A DNA stretch of 64,000 bases. Source: Membranipora membranacea. Taxonomy: Eukaryota; Bryozoa; Gymnolaemata; Cheilostomatida; Membraniporidae. Numbering within the stretch: the stretch's first letter is position 1; every line of letters starts with the position of its first letter. Below the pieces are notes generated by a model. The model saw nothing but the letters and a program-made list of their open reading frames with translations. It searched no databases and was not told where the DNA came from. Location: positions 5,888,001-5,952,000 of the forward strand of contig OU612065.1 of NCBI GenBank assembly GCA_914767715.1, read 5' to 3'. Positions 1 to 11,800 of the stretch are shown here, piece by piece. Made by a program: the position numbers and the translations under genes.

Positions 1-3000
1 ACAATCAGAGCTGAGTCATCGATCTGCTGCACTTGCTGAATAAACTCTTCCTTTTCGAGACTATGTAGTAATGCTGCCTTGTAGGTTTTGCTGGGGCCAT
101 TGAGATCAGCGCTAGCAAAACAAGCCGGAACCTGGGATAACGGGTAGCCCAAAATCTCTTGCATATCAATAGCCCTGCTTTTCGCCACAAGAATCATCCT
201 AGCAAACATAGATCGTTCTAGTTGCACCTGCCTTTGTGATACCTTTGATTTTATTTTCTGGTTTGTGGTAGCGAAAGTTTTGAGCTTAGTCTGCCTGATA
301 GTGTCGAAGACTTTAGAGCTGTCGTCCTTTGCTCGGGTGTTAATAAACTCCATCAGCTTCTTCTCACCAACATTCTTAGCACTGAGTAAATCTCTCGTTG
401 TTTCTTCACTTGATATTGTACCTGAGCTAAGTGATACCAAGTCATCATAGGCACAAGACCATGGGTCAATCATGGACTTGATGGTACCGATGATAATGTG
501 AATGGATTCTTCGTCTTTCTTTATTCTACAATCAGATCCCAATTAAACGAACGTCTTAAAATACAACTAGATACTTATTGTATTATAAATGTTGTGATCC
601 AAGTATACCTGAGCATTCCAAACTGATGCATTGTGGGAATTTTGTTAAAAAAAGCTTTCACCAGCTTTGCAATTATTGTATCATATGAATGGTATTGGAA
701 AACTCGAGTGTTGCATTGTGGGTATTAATTCATCTGAAAAATACAGAGTAGTATACTAAAACAGTCAATGTTACAAGAAAACTGTTTGGCAAAATTTAGT
801 TGTATACGGAATACAACTTAATATGTGATGGGCAGTACCTTGTTTGATCAGACTCCTTGTGTAGACGGTATTCGGTGTCAATCCCTGCCATCTTAAGACA
901 AACACTGGATATCGCTGCTTTGTACGGCTGAGAAAGAACCCATCTCTGAACAGCCGCTACAATCGTAACATATCAATTTCAAGATAACTCTTTACTGTAT
1001 CAAATATTTACTGAGCTAATATACTTACAGTTGGGCTAATTTTGAGCTTCATACCATCTGCAATTGCCATCTTCATTCATTTTGTACCAGTTAACAAGAA
1101 GACAGCGCACATTAAGAAATACATGTACAACCTGTATGTCATCATTAATTTAAAACATAGACTCATTTACCTCTATTTAGAGTGATGCCTCTGATGCCAC
1201 CTGATGTTTTAGATTCTCGGTTTATTGTTACTTCGATTGTCTGGTCTGCAGCTAAACTGGAGAAACCAGTTTCACTCTGGCGCTGAACCGTCCAACAACC
1301 TGGGGTCTCCTTGATCTGTGAGTACATCCATGGATGGGTGTCCTTTAGTTCGCACATTTCGAGCCAGTACACTGTTCCGTATCTGGTGAATCAAGATCGT
1401 TTATTTTAAATATTTTATCTACTAGAATGCTTGTCAGCCCATCAAAATAGCTCAACACACATTTCAACTCTCTCTTGGATAAGTACTAAAAATTTGGCTT
1501 TTTTGTAACGGTATATTATTTGAGCTATCATCTGTCCATCTTAGATCAACCAAGACCCTACGTTCAGTATAATAGAGGAGTCATACTATCTACCATCCTT
1601 ACACTTCACCAATTCATGGTGATTTTACTTACCTAGAATAATTAGTCCGATCATAGGCAAACATCCAAGGTAGCATGTCACGTAACGATGAAAGGTGGAG
1701 ATCCCAGTCACTTGTCCTCGTCGCTCTAATGAAGGCAAGAAGTGTCATCATCATATCTAGGTACGACTGCCAAAACCTGAAGGTGAGACTAGTAGAGGAT
1801 GATTGCAGTATGAACTCTTCTAATCTCTCACATACTTCATCTGGGATGGCGTCTCCATCACACTCAGCAACTTTTTTGGCTATCAGATCTGCCTCCTTCT
1901 CTTCAAGCGAGTCGAGAAAACTAGAGAACTGCATCCTAGAGAGAGCTTCAAAGAGTTGTTTATGAGCTCGCATACTTCGATTATAGCAATGTCCAGATAG
2001 TACACCATTCATTGATCCTAATGCAACAACCTCGCTCTCTACCAATATGTCCTCTAAGCCGGAGAGTGCAAACCTCTTTCCAATGGCACTGAGGAAGCAC
2101 ATGGCTGTATGGAATTCTCCTAATCTTAGTGCAAGCTTTGACTGGAGTTCAGGTCGGCACCAGCGAATCTGTTGTGCTTTACTGTATATGGCTTGATCCA
2201 TCACAACCATTACAGACTCGCATTGCAGCTTCTCGACAACAGCCAGTGCAGATTCCAGTATGTGGTTTACAGTGGATAGTTGCGTAGGAGAGGCCTCGAT
2301 TACTGGTAAGTAATGTATGATTGATACTGGGAGCGGTTCACTGTTCAGGATGTTGTATGCGGTCCAGCCAGGTAAGGTTTCAGGTGATAACTTGAGTGAT
2401 TTACGTGCTATGTAGGTTCTGTCATTGGTGATTGAACGTTTCAGTGGGCGGTGAACATCTGCTTGTTGGGGTATTATTGAGGAGGTCAGATGTGGTCCCT
2501 GTTTAGTAGACAAGAAATATGGAGCAATCTCTGTTGAGGGCAGTGTGAGTTTTCTGCATTTTCTAGGAATCGTGTGCTCCACAGATGGTGCAGGTGTGTT
2601 TGACCTCAGTTGAATCATCAGCCCGTTGGTGTGATGTGTTGTTCCATGACCTGAAAGAGTTTCTTCACTAAAGTCAATGTTGTCATATACTAGCATTGTG
2701 AAGTTCTTTTGAAGAAATCCTGCTGGTAGACTGAAAGCTGTATTTGCAGCTTGCTTCAAAGCAAGTGCTGTTTCGAGCCTAATAATTGAGTCATAGCTGC
2801 AAGAATGACCAAATCCATGAATAAGTTTGGCTAGCAATTTAGACCCTGTCATATGCCTCACTGTTAGGCCGATGGCTAAAGACTTAGGAGTAACAGCAGC
2901 ACCTTTGGAGCTTAGCTGTACAATGTCTTGGGCTAAGCTGAGAATTTTTAGGCGAACAGAGGCGTCCAAATTATAGTAGGTGTTCCAGTCACAGACCACA

Positions 3001-5160
3001 TCAGCATGACCTGTCATCATAGCTAGAAAATTAAATAGTGGTGGCGGAACAAATTCGACACAGGCCTCAGCGTTAAGGTTGTCTGCAGTAGGTGGCCAGG
3101 GGATCTCGACTTTTTTGGTTTGATCTATATACAAACGGAGTGAAATTGCTGCCTGATTGAGTTGATATTGATTGGATTGGGTCACACTATGGAAAGGGAT
3201 TTCCTCATCACATGAGCTGGCAGTGTCGACCTCGCTCAAGAGGCTGGATGTGTTTGTGAGTACTGATGTATCAGTCACTAAATCCGTCAAAACTGCATTG
3301 CTGCTCGTCACTATATCACCATGAGAGGGATCAGAGGCTTGATGAAAACTAAGGCGGCCTTTAAACTCTCTCTTCAGGCGGTAGACAAAAGCTTTTCGGC
3401 TGTAAAAAGATGATAGTTTTGTCTGAAAGCACAATACATGTTAGTCCGAGGAAGAAAAAGATTTTGACATAACTTTTCATATTTTTTTAATTAATCCTAA
3501 TCTGACAAGGCCAAAGTTTGATCAATGCATTTGAGTGTTCTCAAAACGGCAGGTTGATAATGCTTGCACAATGCAACTTCAACCTGGAAACCCCAGTCTC
3601 GCAAGTTTTTATCGCCCTGATCTCACTGGGAATTCCAGGAAATTGCATTGTGGGATACTAGTATATATAAATACATATCATAGTCTTACCTGGTCTCATC
3701 TTCTCTGTTATCTCTACGTAGTTTATTATATAAGCAAAGTAAATCAGATACGGTGTAAGAACCCTTCTCGCGCTCTATCTTTGAGCTAACCAGGTCCTCA
3801 AGTTGTCGCCATGATGCAGATCTCACAAAGCGAGCTTTTGATTTAGATCTAAAACAATTGGAATAACAAATTTACAGCACTTCATAAGAACTCACCTCTA
3901 CGCCCAAGTGAACTTGTTAACAATTTTCAAAGAGGGACAAGCATAGGAATGTAACACACATAATGTTGAGCCAGACAAATGACAATGATAAGTGGCAAAC
4001 AGATTTTATAGTTTTTACCTGAGCTGGTTCGTAACAGTTGCGATATAATTCTTGTGGCATGCACGATGATATCTCATTTCACGGGCAACAGGATCTCCTA
4101 ACTGAAAACTTGACAACAGCTTTGTGTCATTCTTGGCTTCTGCGGCAGGAAGTAAACCCCCTAAATAAAAGGATAATATTTTTTAAAGCTGCCCCCTCAT
4201 TGATATATCATTCGTCTCCAGATAGTTATGATTGATGCAGCTTTGATCAAACAATTGAATTGAAAAAGTTCCCTCAATTAATCAACCAACCCTACAGAGT
4301 CTGCAGAAGGCAGAATAAAACCTGAGATTATGGTGTAGCAGTTTATTGTACTTACCAGCATCTAAAGTCTCAGCTCTAGAAGTCGGTAGTTTCTTGCGGT
4401 TTTTGTACTTCTCCTTATTACATATGACACAGGTAGAAGAGAATGTCTGAGGCTTACTAGTACTCGGTTCTGAAGACCTGAGTTTCTTTGGGCTCGGCAA
4501 ATTGGCTCCATCCTCATTCTTAAAAACAGGATATTATTAGAGCAGGGTTAATGATTAGCAATTACAAGGGTCAATCAATCAAGACTGAAAAAAATTGAAG
4601 GCATCTCAGATTTTCCAACCATGATTTAATTCAGTGTTGTGATCATTCTGTGGTAAATAATAGAGTTCTATCAAGGAGTAAAAGTCTTTTACTCCTTGAT
4701 AGAACTCTCTTATTTATCACAGAATGATCTTCTTGGCCCTAACACTATCTCTGACTGAGAGCAACGTCACACAAAGTTTCATATCGGTTCAGACAAAGCA
4801 ACACAAGGTGGTCTTCCATACAGCACCGTGGTCATCAATTAATACCTTGAGAGTAAATCCTGAATCATGAGCACGTTCTATACATACCTTTCTCTTCATG
4901 GCACTTTCTTTGGCTCTTTCTAGCTTGGATTTAGAAAATCTGAACATACAAAGACGATGGTATTTATAGGTACTACATTCATCCATTGTTGTCATTGTCA
5001 ATAGATTTTTGGCAATGAAGCATTCCGGCTCTTTCCCAGTTTTCACCCACTCTTTAGCCACATATTTGAGTTCAGCAAGCTTTGAGGCTGACAAAACAAC
5101 ACTCTCAGCTGCTTCATCTACTTTCTCAAAGTGAATAATACACTCCATAATGTTAGTCAA
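1..5160 (-). CDS. DUF6589-type protein, 3' end cut by window edge
   Basis: Eight exons join in phase: about 5160-4888, 4518-4356, 4160-4019, 3848-3690, 3399-1633, 1382-1171, 956-839 and 525-1 (continuing off the window). The N-terminal part carries two Cys/His segments, one with CVICNK and one with YHRACHKNY, and an earlier YHRLC motif, which look like a metal-binding module. The large exon and those after it match the animal DUF6589 family as I remember it: VIEASPTQLSTV, VVMDQAIYSKAQ, RLGEFHTAMCF, LPWMFAYDRTNYSR, YWLEMCELKDTHPW, WTVQRQ, GGIRGITLNRG and LVSLSSG. The last visible residues (DDSALIV) are where family members begin a nuclease-like C-terminal part. Molecular function is unknown; the family is multicopy in several invertebrates and may be transposon-derived (inference). 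I see no internal stop or frameshift in about 1,000 residues. The true start is uncertain: the first exon is open back to a TAA near 5184 and I see no ATG that clearly fits. The acceptor for the large exon was chosen at 3400 because it keeps phase. Confidence 0.8.
4641..4729. repeat. Fold-back (MITE-like) inverted repeat
   Basis: Two arms of about 42 bases (4641-4683 and 4687-4729) are near-perfect reverse complements with almost no spacer; the outer ends are GATCATTCTG and CAGAATGATC. It lies in the first intron of the DUF6589-type gene. No coding capacity. Most likely a small palindromic MITE. Confidence 0.75.
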
Positions 5161-5186
5161 AGTGGTACCGTCATTTTGTTAGACAT

Positions 5187-5899
5187 GTTCATGCTTCCTT
5201 GTATTATGTCATCTGCTAAAGCATGAGAGTTAAATTTAACAAAGGCTGGGCGTAAGTCAATAGCACCGTACAAAGATGCATTATTAATATTTGCTATGTC
5301 AATGCCAAATTCAAGTTGATGAGATTGAGTATTTTATAAATAGATTTTGTTATTATCACACTGATGATTGGTCCTCTATACAAGTAGGTCAGCTTGAGGA
5401 TTTATGTTCTCTTCATTTAAATTGAAAACGAATTGCCATTTATTTTCAAAATATGACCACTACAACTGGGTACACCCGGTGAATTTTACAGAACATATAT
5501 TGATGTAGTATAAAAAGTGATCAGAATCCTGCCATCAAATATTGTCCGTGCCATAACAACTTAGGCTATAGCTGCTTCTGGCCTAATAGGAGGCATTGTT
5601 TCCATTTTCAGAACTAAAATGAAAATTTCCTTCATAGCTTGTGTTTCGTAGGATACAAATTGCACATAGCTCATTGAAGCGCACAAAATTATTTTCAGTA
5701 CATCAGAGCGTATCTTTGATTTCATATAAATATAGAAAGAAAAACATCCAGCTTTTCAAGACTCAATCATTTAGACAGAGAGTATACATATACATATACA
5801 TACACATATAATATATATACATAACTTTATCACAATCAGACTATCAGACAAATACACAACGATGACAGCAGTCCTCAGATGCTGTTGATGACATGATTA
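5187..5899. other. Intergenic spacer between NDC80 and the DUF6589-type gene
   Basis: About 0.7 kb between the NDC80 stop codon and the first recognised exon of the DUF6589-type gene, both on the minus strand. It holds the NDC80 3' untranslated region and probably the 5' region of the downstream gene. A short TATACA-type low-complexity tract lies near 5788-5822. No further coding exon is recognisable. Confidence 0.5.
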
Positions 5900-8800
5900 T
5901 TACTTAGATATGTTAGTGGTAGGGAAAATGGCATCAATAGCATCATTGATAGCTTGGAGTTGTATATGTTGACACTGGGCCTCGCGGAGAAGTCCCTGTA
6001 GACGTATATCCTGTTTTCTAAGAGTTAACTGTCTCTGCTTCTCAAACTTCTCGTAATTTTCAAATGCTGTTTGTAGCTTCTGGACCCTTAACTCTTCCTC
6101 TCTCTTGTGCTCTGCCTTCGACTCGTTGAGTTGTGTTAGTTTGTTTGTGTAATCATTCTGTAATATCCAGAGGAATCAAATATCATCAGAAACAATGCAA
6201 TTCTGTGTCCAAATATAATTTTGGTGAACTGGGTGTGATTATGGAACTTTATCTGTTTGAGGGCTCACACAAAGGTCCACCACCGGACAAAGGACAAAAT
6301 AATTCAACAGTTTATTGGCACATCGTGTATATATATTTGAATCAGCTCAATACGTCCTGCTTGTTGCATTTCATCAATATCACACAAATTGATAACGTTG
6401 ATATTTATCTAACCATAAAAGTAAAGAAAATTTTTGGGTATTTTTATAACAATTTAGTTGGAGAACACACCTGCATATTTTCCTTTTTAGATATCAGCTG
6501 CACGCATTGTTCAGAACCATTCTCCAGATTGACTGACAATTCCTCATTCTGATTCTTCAACTCCTATATTATGAGACAATCAGATGCATATTACATAAGC
6601 ATATAGCCTGTCTGGAGATCCTTCATTTGGTTGGGGGAGACAGTCTAAATAAATTGTCAATACAGGCTAACAAGCATACTGCTGCAGTGACAATGGTTCA
6701 TGATCAGTTGACATTTTTTGCAAGACTTGTCTCCACCTCGGAACATCTCAGAGCAGAATAAATATCAGAGCTCATTGCTGAGAATTTGCCTAAGTCTGTT
6801 CCAGCAAGTTGAAAATAATGAACTTGAAATGGGCAATGTTCAATATTTTTTGCATTGACAGACCTGAGAGAGTTTGGTGAGTCGTTCTATGTCAGCACTG
6901 GATCGAGCCTGGGAGATTCTGAACTTCTCTCTCACTCTATCGAGCTCAGATTTGACCATCTTTAGATCTGTGGAGAGTTTATCTCTGTATGACTGCTTCT
7001 CTAAGAGAACCTCATCATGCATCAACTTCTCGTTCATAGTACTCAGGTAGGGCTGTATAGGAAATGTATGGATATATGGCAACTGAAGCATCGGCGGGAA
7101 AAGGTTATTAACTCAATTTCTTTGCACATGCCTTGACTTGCATTTTCAATTAATTCAATTAATAATAAAATAATTATAATAAGGACAAAAAGAAATTACA
7201 TTGGCAGACCGTGCAATCCAAATCATATTTTTGCACTTGAAGGTGCTATTTAAAAACGTAATGTGCGTAACAACATTTGGTGTCAAAAGCTGATGTAATT
7301 ATGTCTCATACCTTCACAACACTGTTGATTTTATCTGTAACACTCTTGGATGATTCAACCTGTAGATCATCAGCTACTGATGAATCCATCAGTTCATATG
7401 TTAAGTGATTAAACTTCCTACACAGCTCTTCAACCTAAAACAGAATCAAAAATTAAACATTGAAACAATAAGGCAGTGGGCAAACTCAGCATGTATATTC
7501 CTGGGCTGCTACAGTTCTATAATATCACTTACATCTGTCAGCAATAGTTTTTGTCGATGATTTGCTATGATTATAATCATGTGACGAGTCGTACCTTTTA
7601 TAATTAGATGGGCGGGTTGTGAGTTATGGGTCGATATTTCACCATAGTGAACCACAAAATCGAACCTTCGAAATATAGTGATTCACTATGTTTCCAAGGT
7701 TCCATTTTGTGGTTCACTCCAATTTCGAATGTTTAGAATCCAGTGATGGGAAAAACATGAAAGGAATCTGCCGCGGCCGGACTTGAACCCCGGCCTCCCG
7801 TGTGGAATCCCTTTGAAGGCATTGTGTGCAAGCGCCGCTAACCATTCAGCCAGCCTCCAATTAGGTACTTGGTCGAACAAACACGGTATGGATATTCGCG
7901 TCCAAAAAGTCATTCTTCACAATCGGATTTTAATGCCATTTCCATGGGCGATTACTCCCGAAATCCTTACAAAATCGAACCTTGGAAACATAGTGAATTT
8001 AGAGTTGGGTCTGTTTGACCCCCTCTGTTAATCCCTTGATCAGATATCAGATCAATAAGGATTAGAACAATGTGTGCCAAAGTGTAATCATTACGACATC
8101 ATTTAGTTATTCTGGTCATGAATGATCATTGCTAATTTTCAGTTGTGCAATGAATTGCATTTATCATTGTCTAATTCAATCACACTGGCAATTATTTGAG
8201 CCACAAGCAGACTTAGACTTTTAATATTCACCTCTCTTAGTGCCTGTGACAGCTTCACCTCTAGATCAAGCTTCTTCTTATCTGTCTCCTCAATAACAGT
8301 CTTAAGTTGTCTTCTCTCTTCTACACAAACCGTCATTTTGATCTTCATCTCCTGTCTCTCTTCTGATGTCATTTCCTTTGAGCGCTGGCTATACACATCC
8401 TCTACAAGAAGATGACCAATCGGAAACTACCATTTGGGCGCATAACAGAAACTACGCATCACATGATATTAAAGGAAGTTACATTGTAATTTAATAGAAT
8501 AAGCTCACCCAGCTGTTGCACCCTGTGAGTTTTTTCTACGTGTAAAGCCTCCAGACTTCTCTGAGTTGTGGCCAACTCTGCTATTATCATATCTTTTGGC
8601 TCCAGATACTTTTGTGTGTTTTCTATAAATTTACTTATGTTTGCATTATCGCTTTGAAGCTTCTGAATGGCTGTCAGCATGGAGCTTGGGTCTCCAGTCT
8701 ACAAACAACATTGTGAGAAAATGGAGCTTCATAGAGTGCAACTCAACAAGTTTTTTTAGACAATGGACGAAATCACAATTCCAAACTTGCAAACCTCGGA

Positions 8801-11800
8801 GGATCTGACCATTACATAACTCATCTCATCCCAACCTACACACCTCTCTCCAAATATAAACCTACCAGAGTAACCCGTCGTATGTTTACAAACGAAAACT
8901 GTGACAACTTGAAAGCAGCTTTGGATATTACACTCTGGGATAATTTACTTTCTGATGAGGATGATATCCACACACAGACTGAAGTTATCTCAGACTATAT
9001 CAATTTCTGTACAGACACCTGCATACCCACTAAAAGTTTCAGGATGTGTACCAACCAAAAACCATGGATGAACAAGCATATATCAGAGATGTTGGAACGA
9101 AAACAAACTGCTCATGAAACTGGCAATCGTAAACTGTATAACAAACTTAAACGTGATATAACCAAGGCAATAATTATCGCTAAGAAAAGCTACTCTACCA
9201 AAATTCAACAACAACTAGTCAAACAACCTGCAAAAGCATGGACAGATATCAAGAAAATTAGTGGGTTACCTACTAGCACCAACACAACTCCTAAGCAGAA
9301 CCTATTTGCCCCAGATGACCTGAATACCTTCTTCACCAGATATGAGAAACCTATACCCGTCCCACCTGTGATAAACAATTCTAACACTACAGCACCACCA
9401 CTAGAAATAAAAGAAGATATAGTCCTCAAGCAGCTCAGTGGACTTAACCCTAGGAAAGGTCCCGGACCAGACGGCCTTATTCCCAAAGTTCTAAAGCTAT
9501 GCTCCAACCATCTGGCGCCTATCATCACTAGACTGTTCAGCTCCTCTATCAACTCTAAAACTACACCTGCATCATGGAAATCGGCTATAATAAAACCTAT
9601 TCCAAAAGTCAAAGACCCTGATCAACTTAAACAATATCGACCAATAGCGCTAACTAGCTGTCTCTGCAAGATGATGGAGCGGCTTGTAAAACATTATATT
9701 ATGGCTCATACTCCTATGGATAGATACCAGTTCGCATATCAAGCTAATCGGTCTACACAAGATGCCCTGCTCTGTCTAACTTCAACCGTCACCAGCCTTA
9801 TTGACCAGAAGGCTTCACACTATGCTAGATGTCTCTTCTTAGACTCTTCATCGGCCTTTAACACTATACATGTTCCTGATCTTATCTCGCAGCTTACTCA
9901 TCTTGACTCCAATGTCACTGAGTGGATCTACAGCTTCTTATCTAACAGAGTGCAAAGAACTGTTGTTGATGGTAAAACTTCAAATGCTATTATAACGAAC
10001 ACTGGCACCCCCCAGGGCTGCTGTCTGTCTCCCCTTTTGTTCTCCATATATACAAACCGGATTACCTCAAACCTGAGTAATGTTACAATAATTAAGTACG
10101 CAGATGACACTTGCATCATAGGCTGCATAGCTAATCAATCAGATCTCAACTCCTATTTTGATGAAATCCATAGAATTGCTAAACAATGTGCTGATTTAAA
10201 TCGTTTATTAAACTCTACTAAGACCCAGGAAATGATGCTATCCACCCAATATGTTAAACCTTCTACCCCTACACTTGTTTTAAATGATACTGCTATTGCT
10301 TTTAAAAATAAAGTTAAATATCTTGGTGTATTAGTTGACGATAAGCTGCGTTTTAATGATCATGTGCATGATATAGTTTCAACGCCTCTCAAAGGATGTA
10401 TGTAGTCAGGAATTTTGTATTTTTAAGCTCTAAATCACTATCAAATATGCTTTTTAAAAGTTTTATTGTATCACGAATCTCCTATTGCTTACCCATTATT
10501 TTTAAAAGCTTGTATGCTGCTGACAAGAAACGCCTGTGTAAAATGTTCAAGGACGCTATTAAGCTAGGCATTGAACATCCCGACATTTATACCATGATGG
10601 ACAATCAGACACGAACACTGGCCTTACGCTATATTCACGATGAGGATCATTTCATCAATGATCTGTTGAGTAAATGTCCATCTGGCAGATACCGTACAGT
10701 AAAACATAGAAGCTCACTGGGGAGAGACTGTTTTCTGCGTCATATCACTCTTATTTTAAACGAAATACTTTATTAGCAGAGATTTGATTTTTTATTCCAA
10801 GTGTCTTCGCTTTTTCTTGCTGATTCAAAGTGCCAGCAATTACACTGTATTTCGCGACTCATTTTTTCTTTTAATAAGGCTGTCAGTGATAGTAATAAAA
10901 TCCACCCATCCATCCTGCTTATACTTGCGATGCAATGAATCAACCTAAAATCAGTTGTCCCATCAATGACATAGGAAGGACAGCTCATGAATTTGTCCCA
11001 TATGTCAATGTACCTAACACTAGGGAGTTTGGAACTCAAACTCCCTGCTAACACCTAATGCTCAATTTTCTCCACATCTTTGATGAGTTTGCACAGTTGA
11101 CTTACACTACCTCTGACTAAGTTTTTTTTATGTTTTTAGACAACCTACATTATATTATATATTCCATACAAACCTCTCGATTTTGTATATCAGCAAGTTT
11201 CCGGCTGTGACTGCCAAGTTGCTCCTTCAAACTGAGTAATTTCTGTTGATGCTCATCTAGTGTTCGAGACCTTATCTCATTTATAAACTGTTCTTGTTGG
11301 GCCGGATTGCTGCACACATCTATGCAGTATGTCTGAAAATAGAAAAATTAACTGTCATTAGCTCAAGAGTTTAAAAGCAGTCAACAGATAGAACATGGCC
11401 CATTTACAAAAACAGAGCAGTAGTTTTGAAAGTTATTATATTGTTCGATGCTCTGATTACTTAACGACACAACTTCAATTATAATGGACAACCATAACTC
11501 TAAAAACAGCATATTTCTCTATTTTCTCACTACCAGCCAACTAAGTCAACAGTGTTCTTCAGGAGAAAGACAGCTATGCTCACTCTTAGCGACATGTAAT
11601 GCAGTAATTGGTTAACTTACATTAAATTCTGAATCAGGACAAGAGTAATCTTCCATCTCAGCCAAACCTCTGGAGAGCCAAACAAGTGCGTGTAGGAGCT
11701 GAGGCCATGAGTGAGGAGCAATAGATAACACTGATGATTTCTTAATTGAGTGTGGATATCCTACAAGTAAAAGTAGTAGTACGCCCTGGTGACAAACGAT

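Noticed and set aside
6133-6552. 139-codon plus-strand open frame
   Set aside because: It is antisense to the last NDC80 exons and intron, with no recognisable content.
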